Assembly (NCBI RefSeq): GCF_002443255.2
Contig: NW_019211458.1
Span: 37,025,589-37,089,588, forward strand
Length of the DNA stretch: 64,000 nucleotides
Origin: Varroa destructor
Lineage: Eukaryota; Arthropoda; Arachnida; Mesostigmata; Varroidae
Direction of reading: 5' to 3'
Positions 12,601-23,294 of the stretch are shown here, in pieces (the stretch's first letter is position 1; each line of letters opens with the position of its first letter). The position numbers and the translations under genes were made by a program. The notes below the pieces were generated by a model. The model did no database searches. It was not told where the DNA came from and saw only the letters and a list, made by a program, of their open reading frames with translations.

Positions 12601-15600
12601 CAGTATAAAAGATGATGCTTCGACGGGAGTTGTTCCAATACAATGCCGCCTAAAGTGTGGCTCAGTGTCGCCAATTCAACTAACATATTTAATCGGTTAG
12701 TGCCTGTCTAGTATCTATCGGCCTCCAGAACGTTTTGTAACTAATTAATGTATATATCTTCTTGGAAGGTCCTTCACTGAAGACACAGCAATGTGTTTAC
12801 TATGTATGTCCTTGACGTAAGCTGCGAAAACTCGCAAGAGCTGAATCCCAACAAGACGCATTACTAGATTGAAAATACGCAAGCTATGCAGTGATGGGCA
12901 ATGCTGACTTTATTTGGATAAGGCGATTTCGGCCTCGAAGACCAATATAATCGTCGGTATATTCGAGGTCTATGCTACTTGTGAAACCGTCACCCATATT
13001 AGATATTATGCTGAATTTCTAGTATTCTGAGTGGAAGATCCCGTATACGAGATTGCACAAATATAGAGGGTTTCTCGTCGGGTTCTTTTGTGGGCTTTAC
13101 CCACACTATGGTTTTAAATTGATGGCTAATTCTGATCGTACGGAGGCTAAACTGCAAACGTTTCGAGAGCCTTATGCTAGATAGGCAGTTAGCAAATTCA
13201 AGCACGTTTGCCCATAGACGATAAACTGAACCATCTAGATTCTGCCCTGCGTTTTCCTCATCTGACGATTGGAAAAAAGTGCGGTGATCAGGACATGCCT
13301 TATTATAAAGAACTTTACAGCTTTCACAACCTCTTTCCTGACAAAAAAAGCCGTACCCAATGCACGCTCATATAGAAAATATTTTAATAGAAGCTTACAT
13401 CAACTGCACGAGCGCATGCATTTCGTTCCCCTTTCAACCGAACTGTATATACAGAATTGTGTTATTCTGTATAGTGATACTAAACCCGTCATATTTTTCG
13501 TCACATGAGCGTCACCTGCAACATCACAATTGCGTTTCAAAATGCATGAATTAGCTATGTTCAGTTATATAAGTATATAGGACTATGCAAAGTACATTAC
13601 AGATAGAATCGGCGCGCTATGCTCAGCTATTTCTCTCGTCGTTCCATCTACTTTGTACTCTCGGACAAACCATGCGAGTTCTTATTTGATCTTCATTGCT
13701 ATTCTGAGGAACTAAGCGAAGTAAATGTCTTTTGAATTGCAGCTCTTTGTCGCTTCTTAAATAAAGGCACGTATCTCGTAGAAGAAAAAACTACCCGAAG
13801 TAAGCTTCGGTATACTCTTAAGCAGATGACGACGCTGTAAACATTTAATCATAGAACTAAACTTTATGAACTAGATCTCGCTAAGGTGCTTTGACCGGCT
13901 AATACTCTGACTGAGTTATAAAGAGATCCCTGGTCTAACACCCTGTTAGGCCAGAATATATACATTACACGGCTTAAATGAATAAACTCGCTAAGAAGAT
14001 TTTGCATGATCATTATTTGCTGTCCTTAATTTTAAGGTGGAGACGAAAATGGCGGGCCGGGCGGCAGTCAAGGCTCAACGGGACCTCTGCTTCTAGAGAC
14101 CTTCATTAACCAGCTCAAGCAGCTACAAAATAGGTATCAAATGGTTTCGTTATACTTCTACATTGACAAATACCTATTTAGATATACATCATAAACAGCG
14201 CCAGTTTGGATTCCCCTGTTCTTCTTTGCCTATCCTTTCCCTAGTAATAGCTTTATTTAAAGCATATCAATGGAGCTTTTCCTGCACAACGTCTAAATGC
14301 TTAACTCCCCGTGATGGTGTAGGTGTGCCCACTAAACTCATAGGCACGTGAACAGGTATAGATTTAAAATTGGGCGTAGTTCCGCTTCAAGCAAAAGGCC
14401 ATCAATTTAATGCGATATAATAACTAATGTAAAAACCCAATTTCTTACCAGAACAATCAATCGTTTATTCAGTGTTTTCGTGCAATTCGTCTGTTTTCTC
14501 CCATTTCGAGCACTCGGTCATTGAATGCAAACTATGTAGTGTAAGTAGATATAGATGAATCAATATCTTATATTATTAAATGTATTTCCTAGTAGGTGCA
14601 AACCTTTTGCTGATTCGTCCAGCTATATTCACTCATACTGCCCAGGCTACTGCATAGATGAATGATGCCATGGTAAACAGTTGCTTGGCTAACACCGTAA
14701 TCCTTTTTGAAAACATACACAGTTTTTTTTCATAGTATCTTTATATGAAAACATCTATTAGTTATCAAAGGGTAATACTTTCCTAACAGACACGGACTAT
14801 TTGACGACAGTCTAACACCGCGGTTTAGAATGGCCATAGTAGCGACATTCCGAATGCTGTTTGCCCTCTTCCTGTAATTCTCCTATTACGGATGAGAATT
14901 TTCCCTGTAAATTCGCTGAGTTGACTGGAAAAACCGGCTAAAGGATCACACACGTTAGCTATTTCAGCCTTTGCTTATAATCTGTCCGTCTTAAGCTTTC
15001 GTCTCTGATTTTTTACGAAACACTAGAAAGTAGGATAAGCTCTTAGAGGTCCCTTATGACTAACAAAAATACTGTAAAAAGACTCCGTTGTCTCCTAATT
15101 TAGGTCGTGTTATTTATTCGGGTCATGGTCTATCCATGAAACCTAGGTACTAAAGGTAAGCACCATTGCCCCCAAGTGTCCTTTATAATACAGTGCAGCC
15201 ATCGCCTTTAGCTATTATAATACATATCAATGATGAAATGAAGTCACTTTCTAACAACGGTGACTTCCGTTACCCTGAAGACATTTATTGTAGACAGAAC
15301 ATATTGATTATACTAAGTGAATTCTGAATCACTGTATACGTATATTGAACTAAAGCTACCCACATGGGCTGTAACCTCATGCCAGGACTATCTATATAGT
15401 CCCGGTGCAATTTTTTATTTCCACTGAGTAATACGAGGGCTGAAAATTTAGTACACGAAACTATTCGAAACGCGTTATCTCAAACTATAACTAATGGGCA
15501 CACGTATATTTTTCGCATGTGATGATACGATGTACAGTCTTACGTTATAGCGCATGACGTATAGGTATACTTATTAAGCTAAAAGGCATGAGAAGTTCGG

Positions 15601-18600
15601 AACTGGGCATAGACATCTTTTCTTAGGTGTGGGGAGCAGCCGTCTGAAACAATGTTTATGCGTGCAACACAGACAGACGAAAACATTTTGTCCTCGGGAT
15701 TTGAAACTAGCAAATTCTTTGCGCTGTAGTATTCCAAACATGCCAGCATAAATTACATACTGACACACACGTTACAGTGTATAAGCAATGTTATATATAT
15801 ATATATATATATTGTAGAGTGATAACGCATAAGAATGCAATGTAGTCGTAACCCCAAATTTTTTTTTATTGAGGTACCGATAAGACATCGAGATGGTACG
15901 CGTTTTATGGCGTTTAGTTTATGGATTGGATTTATTTGTCATCGGAGCTCATCGGCCGTATCTAGTTGCATTGTCATTGCAGAAGCAGAACGACAAGATA
16001 GGGTAATTTATACCTAATAATTTGATTCGTCTCTTCCAATAGTAAGCTAGTATAAAGAGAGAAGTAGTAGTCAGTGCGTTACGCTGCATTTCGTTATTTT
16101 GTAGATGTTGAAGTGCGCTGTGACGTTCTCCAGAAACGTTAACCTTTCTCAATAAACATGATCGTTCCCACCGACAGTCGCTTTTGTGTTGTTGTATTGA
16201 CGATAAAGACAAGCCGAAGAAACATAGTACATTCGTAAAGTATTTTATCTATTCGATTACCCGCAGCTCTTACATCCTTGTCCAGTAACACCGTTCCTTT
16301 CGCTTATATTGTTAACTGCAATAATGAGCCGGCCTTCATTGTCGCCAAACGCAGGAAGTTACGCCACGGTTCTTCGAAAAAAACCCACTCGAGGCAGTGT
16401 TTGGTGTTGTACAGCGTACGACGCTCCTTTTGACATTCTGCTTTTTGCTACCTGCGCCTCAACTGTGATGTTGTCTGCGGCGCGGATGGAGGCCATGACA
16501 TGACTTGTTGCGATACGAAGTTAGTCTTTATTGATCATCGTGGCGGGTTTCGCCCTTAGGCGTATGGGACTTTTCATATGATGCAAAAGCAAGACTACAC
16601 TTTTCTTCGAGATAAATGCATGGCTTCTATTTAGTGTATTGCCCTCCTTCATGGGGCTTTGCTGCGTGCACCGAACTGTCTTGATGCCCTTTGAGGTGTG
16701 AGCGAAGAAGCTTGACCTGAGCGAAGTTCAGTGGGTACACGAAGCGGAATGTTTCTCTTTAACTGTCATGGGCTTGCTTACATGTGCTCTCACAAGTATA
16801 TTTTGCTCTTAAATTGTTTTTCTCCATTATTTCATAGGCTGGCTCTTTGACTACTGTGAAGATGGCTTCGTCTGCTTTTCTACGTCAAGCGACAAAAATT
16901 CGTCTATGGTGCTTTTCTGCGACAAAAAGGCAATAGCGCCACCACAAATAACCAGTCATCCCTCAAAAAGTACAATGGAAAGTAGCAGCATGTACGACGA
17001 TATTATTCAGATAATTGCCAAAATATGCCAAAACGACCAAAAAAGAAGAACGGATCCATCGCGAAACAAACATTTTCATAAATGCAAAATCAGTAGATGC
17101 AGACGACATTGTCTTCACCTTGGTTCGACGGCAGGCGACGTAGAGCTCACTGCTACTCGTAAATAACGTTGTCATTAAGTGGGCTATCCTTTAATTAGCA
17201 AAACACTCTAAAGTTGCTGAAAACTATGCTGGCCGTCGCAACGATTGAGAATTTACGTGGGCTCCTACTAGGGACGACGCCGTCCCTCTTTGATATAAAT
17301 ATTGTACATTGTATGTCATATGGGCTGCTGTTTGTGTGAAAACACTTGCCGGTAAATCACGAAAGATTTACTAAAAATTGGGTCGTCTGCTTGTTCTTTA
17401 CGGAGAGACGTGATTACGACGATCGAGGGCAAAGTAACTGCGGCCAACCAAGCAAATCACGCTATAGTCGATAGCATTGTCGCATATAAACGCGTTGGCT
17501 CGCTCTTAAATGGTCCTGTATACATTCATGTTGTATTATGCGCGTGTTCTGCTATGCATATACATATGATGCCAAGAGCAATTAAAAAAAAATAATGATC
17601 GGGATGTGCAATAGTTACAATTAACCTTAAAAAGAAAACGCAGAAAGCTCACGCCGCGCTAATTTGAAAAATTCGGCCTATCTGAATGACTTGATATGTT
17701 ATGAGATAGTGATTGAAACAGCTATTTAACTGAGAACATTTTAGCTATCGCAGGTACAAAATCATTTTAGAAAAATTGAAGTAGCGTCACAAAACAATTA
17801 GCGCAGGTAACTAAACTGTTGTGCAATAGAAAGCAGGAAATAAACAGGAGAAACCATGCCTTACAAAAGGACAGGCAACACTTTTCGGGGGGACGTTGGT
17901 CTGGATAAGAAATAATAGCTATTAAAGACTTGGGAACATGACATTTAGGAAATTATAATTTCGAGGGAACACAAAGGCTCAGTAACACTTGTGAACCATA
18001 GAGCTTTAACACCGGTTGTTCAGGAATTTTAGTTGGTAGTTTGATGTTCTGTATGGTATCGTTAATATCGTTTTTTGAAGTTGGTCGGGATAATTTGTGA
18101 GACTTGTGCCTTCGGGAGCAGGGATGGCGACGATGTTCTTATTTTACTAGGTACACTTTTATTGTAAGAAAATATTCAACCATAAATCATAAGTTCGGTA
18201 TCTTTCTACTTGCGCATTTAGTAGTCATTATTATTCATGTATTTCTTCAATCTATCCAACGGCGGGGGAAGAGTCAACAAGTATCCGAGTGGAAACTTAT
18301 AACAACTTCACCGTGAGGAATGATTAACACTGCATTTAACAGTATCATCATTTTTCTTCAGAGGCGCATCCTCTCCCGATCCAGGTAACATTGCGGGTAG
18401 CCCCTTCGGTGAATCGACGCCGGACCTTACATTCCTTCAAAACCTAGCAAAACAGGTAATCCTTAAATTTGTAGATATTTCAATCAGCTTTATGAATCTA
18501 TAGTTAGTAAATGAGCATGTGTGGTTTCAATCAATTTGAATATCACGCAATTAATCAGAAGACTCTGAGGCGGTGATTTCTAAATTAACTAGGGAGGTAG

Positions 18601-21600
18601 AGTGTTCGATTTTAACTTATTCAGATATCGAAAATATTACTCGCTATACATTTCAAATAATGTAATGATATAAGTAATTTTATTCCTGAGTTCTAGTTAG
18701 TCATGGTCACTGCAGAATTGCCCAGTAAAGAAAGGTATAGTGTACAGATTATCTTAGCAGGTGTGCCTTTGCCAGGTCACAACTCAATTATCCGACCATA
18801 CTTTCACAAGTATCCACTAGATGAGCCTTGGCAAACACCCTACTGTGAGCTATACTTTTCAGCGATATATACAGAGAATTCCTCAGAAATACTTTAATTT
18901 CTTTCAAACTATGTATTACATAGACAGGTACTTTAATGACAGCTCGAAGTCTAAGGTGAGACTTAATTATTTAAAGTGGACCCTTTGTTGCAGTAAGAGT
19001 TTAATATAGGAACTCAATCTTTATTATCAGATTTGTCAAGAGCCAAAATAAATAATTTTTTTATTGGACTCTACGAATCTAAGTTATCTGCCTTACGTAG
19101 TTTTAGCTAGTACGAGTCTTCACATACACGTTTATAGTTGACGAAGATTTTACGAATGAACAGCTCGAGTAAACGAAACGCTTCCATAGTTTTATCTTGT
19201 ATGTTAACTTACAGGAACTTAGACCTAATCTACGGTACATTGTCAGTGACCTGATACTTAATCAATTCGCTTTTGAAAAATTAAATTTTTAAGTACAGAA
19301 GCATAAACGGTGTCGAACTAACGATACATGCTTACTCCGTTGCGTCCATTGTATCGTGGATAGAAAGCGATGCGATGTTGTGAACTTAAAACTGGCTATA
19401 GTAAAATACGTTTATGAGCAGGAATGGCTAACGATCAGGGGTGTTGGGTTTTTCTGGCCTACCAATCACCTTGAATTCTTGTTTTCTGACTATCCCTTGG
19501 CTTAGAGCTTTTGCAATTTCTCTCGACTTGTACTCTTTATGTGCGCTAGTCTAACAATCGTCAAGTGATTATTATTTGTTATAAGCCAACTCTATGGATG
19601 CTTATAAAGCACCGTACCGAATAGCCTTGAATATAGCCGATTCGGCCTTTTAAAACCATATGACTAGTCGCTTGTATAGCCATATGACTAGTCGTGTAGT
19701 GGAAACTTGTTTTTTCGTAGCGCACATGTAATTTCTAATAGTTGGCTCATTATTATAACAATATGGTACCGCTTAGGAAGCTTTACGTAGCTTTAAGTTT
19801 CTATCTGCCATTGTTTCCCTTTACTTTTATTTTCTCTTGACCTTTCAGTTTCAGTCTAGGTTGAAACCCGGAAAAGTGCGCGGACATTCGGTGGACTCTG
19901 CAACTCCTGCACCGGCAGACGCACCTATTGGGTTAGAAGGTTTTGAGGGTTTTATTCCCGAGGGTAGAAAATCGGGTGATGTTGACGACGCATCACAGCA
20001 GCCAACATCACCGGTGTCGCAACCTTCAAGCGCGGGATCGCAGAAATCTCTTTCCAGCGTTGACCCAAATCAGCTTCTTGGTAAGCTAAGTTGATGGCAT
20101 AGTTGTACTTTTACATCTGCTCAAAACGAAAAAATTTGGCTAAATGGGACCTCCATAGATAGAAGATATTTCGGGGGAACTCATCAAGCTTGGCGGGGAG
20201 GCTGCACATCTTGTGGTTATATTCACAGCTTGACCATAGGCATGGATCTCTTTGTTACAGTATAAAATGTATTGGGAGTTCTAATCATAGCACAAAATAA
20301 AATTCGGGCAATATCGAGTTCATTATGTGATAATCAATCGGGAAGTTTTATTTGAATGCTGGCTGTAGCTGAGGTTCTTTATGGGAACATAGCTGAAGCT
20401 GTTCTTAATTATTAACATATATATATGCTAAATTTTACGAATAGGAGCTATGCGAACCAAGATGTTCGTTCTGTTAGCGGCAGTCCTCGACGGGCAATAT
20501 ATGCGATGCTGCAGAAATAGAAATTCGATTAACAAAGGACCGAGGCTTGGCCTGACAGTACTGATGAAATTATGCAGAGAAAATCGCAATGTCCTCTTTC
20601 CAAACATACGCTGCCGGACATGACATTATTTCATTTACAAGATTTTAAATAAGACGACAACATCAACAAAGCCTAAAAAGCGCAGGTTTAATATTAGATT
20701 TCAAACAAAACTATCCATATCGTGGTAGAATTACAAATAAATTGGACTAGTTTTGTCTACAAACAAGCCCTCCATATGGCGTAGTGTATAATCTGTTTGA
20801 GGTGGTCCAGGTGCGAGGACACACCGGTCGTATTAGTGGTAGTGAACGTAAAATTCGAAACATTTACATATAAAAAAAACTCGCTGCTGCCACTAAATCG
20901 GTAAAATAAAATTACAGCCTTCTGCGGGTGTTATAAAGAAATATCGAATCGGCAAAGTATATGGAGTCGTTTTCATAAAAAAAATTTGCTTGCCTATTAA
21001 AATTAAGAAAAAAAACCCAGCTCAAAAAACAACGCGCTATGACTAACTAGATTTTAAAATTTTTTTTTTTACATTAAATTGTAAGGATCGCCTGTCCTTG
21101 CCTTTGACAGAACCGAGTAGAAGTATTGTGAAAAAGAACTGCGGCGAGGGCCTTTTACGTTGCCGGAGTTGTACGCTGAATGTCACAATACCACTCGTGC
21201 TAACGCAAACGGTGGCCTCGCTGTCTGCTACAGTCCAGAAACAATGACTCTTTCTGCAGGGAAGCAACGATTGTCGCAGGACATGCTTACCTAATCATCG
21301 ACCAACTAAAACAAACCTGAGCAATTGAAATGTAAAATATTTTTGATGAGTGTCATTTTACTGTCGCTGACCTGAAAATATTGACCTTATAGGTCGTATA
21401 GGATTTTTAGTCAAGCATGTTCACCACATACATCTTCAGGAACGATCTGCTAAGTATAAATTTAGATTGAAATGGCATATTTCCGTCGGGATGAAAATTA
21501 CAACGTATGCTCATAAAGGCTCAGCACTTCGGGAACGGAAAGTTAGAGCTTAATGAGTACTAAAAAGCAACCACTAATATATTTTTATATAGAGAGCTCT

Positions 21601-23001
21601 GAAATAAATTTTCATTACAGATTTCTAGCGATCATATTAAAAATGTGAGCCCATCCTGGCCGATCTTTACTACCTGGCATAAATGGTCTCAGAACGTTTT
21701 CCGACAGATCACATTTTCCTTTAAGCACCTCAACCATATCGTAGGCCATTCGTTATAATGGTAACAAATTTTTATAAATGTTGCGCCAAGCGTGAGAAAC
21801 TGAAGACCGAAGAGAAACAAATCTAAATTTCTAGGAACTTTCGAAATCCTTCATATGTTTGGCTCCAATACGAGAGGCCATTAAGACCTAGTTGTCGAGT
21901 CAAAACAAGAAATTTGTAAGATCTATTTCTAGATATCCGGAGTAACCTCAAGCGAAATGATCCAGATTCAAATGCTTTACTACCACTGATGCTGACTATC
22001 TGAGGGTTTTTCGGTGGATCACGGCTTTGCATCACCATTTTATAGCGGCTGAGGTGTTTGTTGTCAGTTTCACTCCGCCGAATCCGAAAACATGCCAGTT
22101 AGAAGAAATCTATAATTGACACATAAAAGAGGCGATCTTGTCTGTGCGTTTTTGGATGGTATTGTTTAACACCTGCGTAGATTAGAGGAGAACTCTACAG
22201 ATGTAGAGAGAATGCATAATGGTTGTAGTTATCTCCAAGGAAAAAAGAGGCATAAATCATTTAATATCGTCGAATAGAATTACGAAGCAGGGCTGTGTGT
22301 GTAAGCCTTCGCCAAGCATGCTCCTACGGCGCCGATGATATTCGACCGCCGGGCAAATAGCACAGGTTTGCGTCGGTAAATCAACGAAGACAACTCCACA
22401 AAATATTCATGGACAAAATCGAAAGAGCCTAACCTGGTTCAAATAATCTAAGCGAACCTAATCACCCGATACGGATAATTGAACACTCTAAACCAAAGCT
22501 ACTTACCGTATCTCATTGGTCATTGTCAACACTTGTACATCTGCCGAAAGCATCAGCATATCACATCTATATAAATGGACACAGGTTAAGTAACGTAAGA
22601 ACTAATCTTCTGTCATCTTCACGACGTCAGCAATGACTAACGACTATCTGTAGTACGAGCCAGATGGGATTCTGACTAATTTTCGGAATGCATACAAATT
22701 AACGCTATTATATTACGCTTTCAGTTCGATGATTATCAGCTGACTGCTGACCGGTCGTGTATGTCATCATTACATACAACGCTATACATCATATACAACC
22801 AACAACATTAAGATGTATTAGGCGCCAATCAATTTTGGCCCCCGCAGTAAAATCTTGATCTATTACATACATATATATATATGTCTTTCAGGTGGCTTTC
22901 TCCGCCAGTTAGGTGACAGTACTCAACAGGCCGGCGGAGGGCAAAGTGTACTGCATTTCCTGACAGGTTTGAGTGATAAACTCCGCAATACTGGTCGCTG
23001 A
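6545..23001 (+). CDS. Ten-exon gene for a secreted, Cys/Trp/Tyr-free helix-and-linker repeat protein
   Basis: The exons are 6545-6633, 7812-7899, 9800-9952, 10280-10405, 11092-11193, 11713-11830, 14037-14133, 18362-18455, 19849-20080 and 22892-23001. All nine junctions use GT-AG and agree in phase (2,0,0,0,0,1,2,0,1), so 1209 nt give 402 residues plus TGA. Residues 1-24 form a signal peptide (basic HRK, then hydrophobic IVVPAIFALLFSG). The mature part has about eleven short amphipathic helices, such as LVDTIVNQ, FLEGLVRAFLG, LLETFINQLKQLQ and FLRQLG, joined by Gly/Ser/Thr/Pro linkers and one run of ten Thr. No Cys, Trp or Tyr occurs. An AATAAA lies 134 nt past the stop. The family is not recognised. 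Secretion and a repeated-helix fold are inferred; an extracellular scaffold, cement or mucin-like role is only a guess. The ATG follows an acceptor-like TTTCAG directly, so a non-coding upstream exon is likely. Confidence 0.82.
6862..7173 (-). CDS. Antisense 103-codon ORF inside intron 1 (uncertain)
   Basis: ATG at 7173, stop near 6862, balanced amino-acid composition with a segment VESWRRLLDLLHWHLSFELS. An internal donor-like TCTTCG|gtgagc is in phase 0. It lies wholly inside the 1.2-kb first intron of the repeat gene on the opposite strand. No signal peptide, no recognised domain. It may be a chance ORF. Confidence 0.2.
   Translation of the reverse strand: MLKSIAKNSHFKCYPLCVIKKHCISGKMIRACYTDVESWRRLLDLLHWHLSFELSPQRRKAALALQEKTKSSVSLTLVAPDHLILNNFEKITACLNSKTFAKQ
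7812..7899 (+). CDS. Exon 2: first helix unit
   Basis: Acceptor ttggtcatag; 1 + 87 nt. It codes LRQVIQTARVAAGSGQSTGS and then DVLDQTIRQ, ending CAG|gttggt in phase 0. The frame is also open leftwards to an ATG at 7798 (MVGHR...), so a shorter non-secreted start is possible if exon 1 is skipped. I prefer exon 1 because it supplies a signal peptide in the exact phase needed. Confidence 0.8.
8091..8126 (+). CDS. Candidate cassette exon in intron 2
   Basis: A good acceptor (gcatcatttcag) is followed by twelve codons, STKLIKRLQTEV, then GTC|gtgtaa. Both ends are phase 0, matching the phase-0 junction between exons 2 and 3, so inclusion would keep the frame. The peptide is another short amphipathic helix without Cys, Trp or Tyr, like the constitutive exons. 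The donor is weak; without it the frame stops at 8130-8132. Confidence 0.35.
8752..8874 (+). CDS. Candidate alternative terminal exon in intron 2
   Basis: Acceptor agtccttgtttcag, then 40 open codons in the phase required after exon 2, beginning LDLPIFSFIEMPASLLRN and ending YLHGEGQQ before TAA. An AATAAA (8875-8880) directly abuts the stop. The peptide contains Tyr, unlike the main product. Use would give a short secreted isoform. Support is phase plus acceptor only. Confidence 0.28.
   Translation, partial: LDLPIFSFIEMPASLLRNQINFSERSRYDIQQYLHGEGQQ
9800..9952 (+). CDS. Exon 3: two helix units with Ser/Gly linkers
   Basis: Acceptor ttatgtgcag; donor CAG|gtagat; 51 codons, phase 0 to 0. Contains the paired segments SIFDAALKAIAG and SALVDTIVNQ separated by a Gly/Ser-rich linker. 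Local GC content rises well above the flanking introns. Confidence 0.85.
10280..10405 (+). CDS. Exon 4: Pro/Asn linker and two helix units
   Basis: Acceptor aatcctag; donor CAG|gtggga; 42 codons, phase 0 to 0. The linker LSPDAPTTPSPADN precedes SFIGGILRQLSNN and RAIFDAVVKQ. The GGILRQL segment closely matches GGFLRQL in exon 10. A second AG ten bases downstream would break the phase. Confidence 0.8.
11092..11193 (+). CDS. Exon 5: ten-Thr tract plus helix unit
   Basis: 34 codons, phase 0 to 0, donor GAG|gtgagt (strong). Begins LVS, followed by ten consecutive Thr coded by mixed ACN codons, then PKPEFLEGLVRAFLGRRTPQ. The Thr tract is a likely site of mucin-type O-glycosylation if the protein is secreted. 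The acceptor (aaaacaacag) is weak in pyrimidines. Confidence 0.75.
11713..11830 (+). CDS. Exon 6: Pro/Ser linker and helix unit
   Basis: Acceptor tgaattttcag; donor CAAG|gtaatg, ending in phase 1. Codes a linker with SPSPSMPDPTN and the helix LLEGFKNVLQQIQGRQ. The split codon G|GT joins exon 7 as Gly. The donor is followed after 21 nt by a four-run G-rich tract. Confidence 0.82.
11831..11892 (+). CDS. Read-through end of exon 6 (intron retention)
   Basis: If the exon 6 donor is not used, the frame continues for 19 codons (ending RAKRAGGEGNRKKVGS) and stops at 11890-11892. This would truncate the product to about 245 residues with a strongly basic tail. The tail is encoded across a G-rich tract that could affect donor use. 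Confidence 0.3.
11852..11868 (+). promoter_or_regulatory. G-quadruplex motif just downstream of a splice donor
   Basis: Four runs of three to four G separated by single bases, starting 21 nt after the exon 6 donor. Short loops predict a stable fold in DNA and RNA. Intronic G-runs next to 5' splice sites are known hnRNP F/H-type enhancers in animals; the role here is inference. Confidence 0.5.
14037..14133 (+). CDS. Exon 7: Gly-rich linker and helix unit
   Basis: Acceptor cttaattttaag; donor AATAG|gtatca; 2 + 93 + 2 nt. Codes GDENGGPGGSQGSTG followed by PLLLETFINQLKQLQN. The end codon AG|A is completed by exon 8 as Arg. Marked GC increase against both introns. Confidence 0.82.
15907..16503 (+). 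CDS. Candidate nested two-exon gene in intron 7 (uncertain)
   Basis: Exon a, 15907-16002 (ATG, MAFSLWIGFICHRSSSAV..., ends AGG|gtaatt, phase 0) joins exon b, 16267-16503 (acceptor cgattacccgcag, phase 0, 78 codons to TGA). Together about 110 residues with a hydrophobic start. Exon b is clearly richer in GC than its surroundings. Its phase does not fit the repeat gene, so it would be an independent nested gene. Exon a could start upstream at 15835. Confidence 0.22.
16838..17166 (+). CDS. 109-codon terminal-type exon with strong acceptor, in intron 7
   Basis: A long pyrimidine tract ending tttcatag precedes 2 nt plus 108 codons open to TAA. The peptide begins WLFDYCEDGFVCFS, carries at least eight Cys, the stretch MYDDIIQIIAKICQN, and a basic Cys/His-rich part (KHFHKCKISRCRRHCLH). 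It starts in phase 1, which matches the end of exon 6 but not exon 7, so it could be an alternative 3' end of the repeat gene or the last exon of a nested gene. A second frame after the same acceptor codes MASSAFLRQATKIRLWCFSA and stops early. Family not recognised. Confidence 0.4.
18362..18455 (+). CDS. Exon 8: Pro/Gly linker and helix unit
   Basis: Acceptor tttttcttcag; donor CAG|gtaatc; 1 + 93 nt. Codes GASSPDPGNIAGSPFGESTP followed by DLTFLQNLAKQ, ending in phase 0. Confidence 0.82.
18697..18897 (+). CDS. Candidate alternative terminal exon after exon 8
   Basis: Acceptor cctgagttctag, phase 0, the phase left by exon 8. Codes LVMVTAELPSKERYSVQIIL, continues through PLPGHNSIIRPYFHKYPLDE and stops after ENSSEIL; AATAAA occurs about 150 nt on, near 19048. 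The internal ATG at 18703 has a strong Kozak context (gtcATGG), so it could also be a separate 64-codon ORF. Rich in Tyr and Pro, unlike the constitutive protein. Confidence 0.33.
   Translation, partial: LVMVTAELPSKERYSVQIILAGVPLPGHNSIIRPYFHKYPLDEPWQTPYCELYFSAIYTENSSEIL
19656..19694 (+). repeat. Direct repeat of 15 bp
   Basis: CCATATGACTAGTCG occurs at 19656-19670 and 19680-19694, nine bases apart, in intron 8. Confidence 0.9.
19849..20080 (+). CDS. Exon 9: longest linker exon
   Basis: Acceptor tgacctttcag; a second TTTCAG six bases on would drop two residues without changing frame. Donor CTTG|gtaagc, phase 1. About 77 codons rich in Ser, Pro, Ala, Asp and Gln, with the segments GLEGFEGFIPEG and SSVDPNQLLG. 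An unusually Lys/Arg-containing start (SRLKPGKVRGHS) may be a processing site; that is inference. Unspliced reading stops two codons later. Confidence 0.85.
22892..23001 (+). CDS. Exon 10: terminal helix exon
   Basis: Acceptor tatgtctttcag; 2 + 108 nt ending CGC TGA. Codes GGFLRQLGDSTQQAGGGQ, then SVLHFLTGLSDKLRNTGR. Two helix units; the first repeats the exon 4 motif. The 100-N gap begins 193 nt past the stop. Confidence 0.82.
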
Positions 23002-23134
23002 CTATAAATGCAGTTTTAAACTCAAGTTGCCACTTCCTGATTTAGGGGTCTGATTATTATTCACTCGATAACAAAAAAAAAACCCAAAAGCGAGAGTACA
23101 TTGTAAGTAGTGGACTCAAACAATGAGGGAATTA

Positions 23135-23140
23135 AATAAA
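23135..23140 (+). terminator. Poly(A) signal AATAAA of the ten-exon gene
   Basis: Canonical hexamer 134 nt after the TGA at 22999-23001, before the assembly gap. Confidence 0.6.
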
Positions 23141-23194
23141 TACCTTGCTATACTGTTCAGTTTCACATATTTCTGATACCTGGCTAGAGTAGCC

Positions 23195-23294
23195 NNNNNN
23201 NNNNNNNNNNNNNNNNNNNNNNNNNNNNNNNNNNNNNNNNNNNNNNNNNNNNNNNNNNNNNNNNNNNNNNNNNNNNNNNNNNNNNNNNNNNNNN
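23195..23294. other. Assembly gap of 100 N
   Basis: Exactly 100 N, the usual placeholder for a scaffold gap of unknown size. It follows a gene end and precedes a (TA)n stretch, so missing sequence may include exons of the downstream candidate gene. Confidence 0.98.

Noticed and set aside
15140..15165. Strong donor AAAG|gtaagc
   Set aside because: All three upstream frames hit a stop within a few codons, so no coding exon ends here.
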